Made by a program: the position numbers and the translations under genes. The notes beneath the pieces are model-generated. The model saw only the letters and a program-made list of their open reading frames with translations, was not told the origin of the DNA and did not search any database. Positions 6,252-8,732 of a stretch of 8,732 nt of DNA are shown here, piece by piece (within the stretch, counting starts at the first letter, position 1; every line of letters starts with the position of its first letter). Source of the DNA: Desulfobulbus sp. (GTDB lineage: Bacteria > Desulfobacterota > Desulfobulbia > Desulfobulbales > Desulfobulbaceae). The stretch covers positions 1-8,732 of the forward strand of contig JAUVLX010000137.1 of NCBI GenBank assembly GCA_030600525.1. Reading direction: 5' to 3'.

Positions 6252-7541
6252 ATGAAGTCATTTATGAAAATTTTAAAAGACTGTTGTGGCCTTTGTTTTG
6301 TCTGTTTGTTGTTGTTTCCGGTGCAGGCAATGGGTGCCGGGTTTCGGATTGCCAATCAGTCTGTAGTTGCTGTGGGGCTCGCAGGAGCCCATGTTGCCTA
6401 TACCCCAGGTGCTGATGCAGGGTTCTATAATCCTGCTAATATGGCTGCTCTTGCCGATAGTTGGCAGGTCGAAGTGAGCCTGACTACGCTCCATCTGCCA
6501 TCCATTGATTATCGTGATAACAGGTCATCGTTGCTGGATGGAAGTTCAGACGAAGAGTGGTTCTTTTTTCCCCTTATTCATACGGTTTCTCCTGAATATA
6601 ACGGGTTCAAATTTGGTTTTTCCCTGACCTATCCTTTCGGGCTTTCCAAGCAATGGGATCAGGTGTTCCCGCAAATGTATGCCCGTAAATTTTCGCTGCT
6701 GACTGTCGAGGGCAATCCGACCGTTGCCTATGCTTTGACTGATACGTTGTCTGTAGGTGGGGGACTGCGTCTGGTATATGGCACCGGTGAAATGAAAAAT
6801 TATATCCAGAATCCACCGGCAGAGCAGTTGGCACCATTGTCCTCTCTACAGAATAGTCTGGATGGCGATGCCCTGGAATATGGATATAATCTTGCCGTTA
6901 CCTTTGTCCCGGTTGAGAGCGTGAACCTTGCGGCAACCTTTCGTTCTGAAGTGGTAATGCATCTTGACGGTGATGCAGAGCTTACTGCCTTGGCAGGGGA
7001 TATGACTGTACAGCAATTTGCAGGCGACGGTCAGCTTGATGTGCCTATTCCAGCTGTTCTTGCTCTGGCAGCATCATGGCAGCTTGACAATTGGACTTTT
7101 GAATTTGTGTGGGACCGGACATTCTGGTCTGGTGTCAGGGAATTCGACCCCAATTATGGAGTTTCTCTCAGCAATACATCCCTTAACGGATTTGACGTTC
7201 CTGTTGCAAAAAACTGGGAGGATGCCGATGCCTACCGGTTTGGTGTCTGGTATCAATGGAATGAAGCCTTGACGACAACTGCAGGTATTGCTTTTGAGCA
7301 GACTCCGGTCCCAGAGGCGACACTGGGATTCGAGTTGCCGGATGCCGAAGCTGTAGTCTATGCGGCCGGTATCCAGTACCAAGTGAATTCTCAGTTGGAT
7401 CTCGCCTTTTCCTATATGTATCACCATACCACGAGTCATTCGGTTGAAAATACAGGCAATGCAGGTCTTCTCGGTATTGATGGTGCTTTCAGCGGAGGTG
7501 GTGCACATGCCGTTACAGTGGGAGTGCGTTACCTCTTTTAG
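6252..7541 (+). CDS. FadL/OMPP1/TodX family outer-membrane hydrophobic-compound channel
   Basis: This 429-residue protein is close to E. coli FadL in length (446). Residues 1-29 look like a signal peptide (KILKD, hydrophobic CLLLF core, cleavage likely after QAMGA). The mature N-terminus GFRIANQSVVAVGLAGA... followed by AGFYNPANMA (NPA at 60-62) is the family hallmark; this segment plugs the barrel in FadL. The rest shows alternating beta-strand patterns (for example GFKFGFSLTYPFGLSKQW, LSVGGGLRLVYG) and ends VGVRYLF, with the terminal phenylalanine required for outer-membrane barrel assembly. It should let long-chain fatty acids or other hydrophobic compounds cross the outer membrane; the exact substrate is unknown. 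The start is uncertain: neither the ATG at 6252 nor that at 6264 has a strong Shine-Dalgarno, and both keep the signal peptide. It lies 114 bases before the cNMP-domain/methyltransferase gene, with no terminator seen between. Confidence 0.9.
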   Translation: MKSFMKILKDCCGLCFVCLLLFPVQAMGAGFRIANQSVVAVGLAGAHVAYTPGADAGFYNPANMAALADSWQVEVSLTTLHLPSIDYRDNRSSLLDGSSDEEWFFFPLIHTVSPEYNGFKFGFSLTYPFGLSKQWDQVFPQMYARKFSLLTVEGNPTVAYALTDTLSVGGGLRLVYGTGEMKNYIQNPPAEQLAPLSSLQNSLDGDALEYGYNLAVTFVPVESVNLAATFRSEVVMHLDGDAELTALAGDMTVQQFAGDGQLDVPIPAVLALAASWQLDNWTFEFVWDRTFWSGVREFDPNYGVSLSNTSLNGFDVPVAKNWEDADAYRFGVWYQWNEALTTTAGIAFEQTPVPEATLGFELPDAEAVVYAAGIQYQVNSQLDLAFSYMYHHTTSHSVENTGNAGLLGIDGAFSGGGAHAVTVGVRYLF

Positions 7542-7645
7542 GTCGTCTTGTGCAACTCTTCCACATCGTTTTCCATCCAGGCAATCTGTGGCTAAATTCT
7601 TTTACCCAGAGCTTGGTGCCTCTTTGTAGAAACCTTTTCCTTTGC

Positions 7646-7650
7646 AGGAG
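7646..7650 (+). promoter_or_regulatory. Ribosome binding site of the cNMP/methyltransferase gene
   Basis: AGGAG ends five bases before the ATG at 7656. It fixes that start over the later in-frame ATG at 7698. The rest of the 114-base gap after fadL shows neither an intrinsic terminator nor a recognisable promoter, so cotranscription with fadL is likely. Confidence 0.65.
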
Positions 7651-7655
7651 TAGCT

Positions 7656-8732
7656 ATGCCCTCAGCAGTTGGAACATCTTTTTTCTCTCAAACCACCATG
7701 GAAGACGAATCCCGACTGCTTCAATCGGTTCTCGGGTATGGGATCCATCAAGCTTTTGCGCCTGAAGAGCCGATCCTTGCCCCAGGTACTGATACCGATG
7801 CATTTTACTATGTCATTAAAGGCACAGTGGAAGTCAGCTACACTGACAATCATGATACCCGAATTACCGTTGCCCTGATTGGTCAGGGTGAATTTTTTGG
7901 TGAAATCGGCTTTTTTGACGGCGAGTCAAGAGTAAGAGATATCAGAGCTATTGAAAATGCTGAAATCGCCATTTTCAATGGACGTGTCATGGACAGGCTG
8001 CAGCAAGCAGCCCCCCAGGCGTGCATGGATTTTCTGGTTTTTTTAACCCAGAAAATATGCCGCAAGTTTAGGCGAATAGCAGGAGAACGGGAACCCCTCG
8101 CCGGATATGCGGATTCTCTCTCAAGCCGTAGGTCTGGGCGGTACAGTGAATCGAAACCACTCCCTGCATCACTTATTCACGCAGATAGCTGGCATACTAT
8201 CAGCAGCAGTGTTGAGGGCTTCAAGGCTGAGTTGTTTAATTTCTCCCACCAACTTCAGCAGAAAGAGGCTGTTGGAGAAAAGGATCCGGACTGTGAGAGC
8301 AGGTGTTACAGTGTGCTTTCCACGTTAAATGATGCTCTTCCATTTTTTCAGAAAACAATGGCCGGTACAGGGTACGAGAAAGTGATGTGGGGGTATGTGT
8401 TCAAGGAGATTTTTCCTTACTTCATGCGCAGTGAATTTGCCGAACGGGCTTACTTTAAACCCAAGGGGTATGCGGGTGATTTTCTGATGATGGAACATAT
8501 TTATGCCAATATTCCCAAAGGGGAGGGGACACTGGGTAGAATTATTGATCAATTCTGTCTCCAGCGTCCTGGATCTCTTGCCATCCACGGGAGGAGACGC
8601 CTGTTGAAAAGAGAGCTAGCGAGGGTTAGTGGTGAGCTGGCTGAATCAGGGAATCGAACCAGGATAATGAACTTGGCCTGCGGTCCAAACAGGGAGTTGT
8701 TCGATTTTCTGGCAGAGTGTGAGTACAGCGAA
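7656..8732 (+). CDS. Cyclic-nucleotide-binding domain fused to a SAM-dependent methyltransferase (3' end cut by window)
   Basis: The frame is open from the ATG to the last base (359 codons) with no stop, so the C-terminus is missing. Residues about 25-140 form a cNMP-binding (CAP-type) domain: FYYVIKGTVEVSY (50-62), then the phosphate-binding cassette GEFFGEIGFFDGESR with G82-E83 and R92, and a closing helix. No helix-turn-helix follows, so it is not a Crp/Fnr transcription factor. A polar linker of about 145-185 leads to a helical block and the stretch RAYFKPKGYAGDFLMMEHIY (264-283). MNLACGPNRELFDFL (338-352) is a class I Rossmann methyltransferase motif I, the SAM-binding loop. The GYAGDF-type block with a following methyltransferase fold resembles, from memory, proteins annotated as PhcB-like 3-hydroxypalmitate methyl ester synthases; substrate assignment is tentative. 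No signal peptide is seen, so it is probably cytoplasmic. It is preceded by a FadL-type channel on the same strand. Confidence 0.82.
   Translation, partial: MPSAVGTSFFSQTTMEDESRLLQSVLGYGIHQAFAPEEPILAPGTDTDAFYYVIKGTVEVSYTDNHDTRITVALIGQGEFFGEIGFFDGESRVRDIRAIENAEIAIFNGRVMDRLQQAAPQACMDFLVFLTQKICRKFRRIAGEREPLAGYADSLSSRRSGRYSESKPLPASLIHADSWHTISSSVEGFKAELFNFSHQLQQKEAVGEKDPDCESRCYSVLSTLNDALPFFQKTMAGTGYEKVMWGYVFKEIFPYFMRSEFAERAYFKPKGYAGDFLMMEHIYANIPKGEGTLGRIIDQFCLQRPGSLAIHGRRRLLKRELARVSGELAESGNRTRIMNLACGPNRELFDFLAECEYSE

Noticed and set aside
6002..6355. Minus-strand open frame of 117 codons in the divergent region
   Set aside because: It overlaps the fadL promoter and signal-peptide region in antisense, has no family features and no convincing ribosome binding site.
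7074..7508. Minus-strand open frame of 144 codons
   Set aside because: It is entirely antisense to the beta-barrel coding sequence of the FadL-type gene.

Overview
The window reads as chromosomal DNA of a Gram-negative bacterium. It encodes an outer-membrane FadL-type channel, a periplasmic solute-binding protein with a Sec signal peptide, and an inner-membrane signalling protein with a periplasmic sensor. Base composition is moderate. The mix of a Cache-GGDEF-EAL receptor, a polar amino-acid ABC transporter and a cyclic-nucleotide-domain/methyltransferase fusion would suit a deltaproteobacterium (Desulfobacterota, perhaps Desulfobulbales-like). That taxonomic guess is an impression, not something the sequence proves. 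I saw no rRNA, tRNA, insertion sequence, CRISPR array or phage gene.

Layout. Positions 1-2441 (minus) hold most of a large cyclic-di-GMP enzyme: two membrane segments, a tandem Cache-like periplasmic sensor, HAMP, PAS, GGDEF with an I-site, and an EAL domain cut by the window edge. A hairpin lies at 2497-2527. Positions 2576-5796 (minus) form a compact cluster, in transcription order glnH (binding protein), glnP (permease), glnQ (ATPase) and a class IV PLP aminotransferase of the D-amino-acid transaminase type. A strong intrinsic terminator sits between glnH and glnP, as expected where the binding protein is made in excess. A 455-base divergent intergenic region (5797-6251) carries the leaders and probable promoters of glnH and of the plus-strand genes. 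On the plus strand come a fadL/OMPP1 family channel (6252-7541) and, 114 bases further on, a gene running off the window end (7656 onward). The latter encodes a cyclic-nucleotide-binding domain fused to a class I SAM-dependent methyltransferase.

How the parts may work together. GlnHPQ should import a polar amino acid, probably glutamine or a relative. The aminotransferase would interconvert amino acids and 2-oxo acids, plausibly supplying D-Glu or D-Ala. The neighbouring Cache receptor could link extracellular small molecules to c-di-GMP, but that link is inference. The most unusual unit is the FadL channel followed by the cNMP-domain/methyltransferase fusion. Its conserved central block resembles, from memory, proteins annotated as PhcB-like 3-hydroxypalmitate methyl ester synthases, so a nucleotide-gated lipid-methylation or signalling role with a lipid channel beside it is a testable hypothesis.
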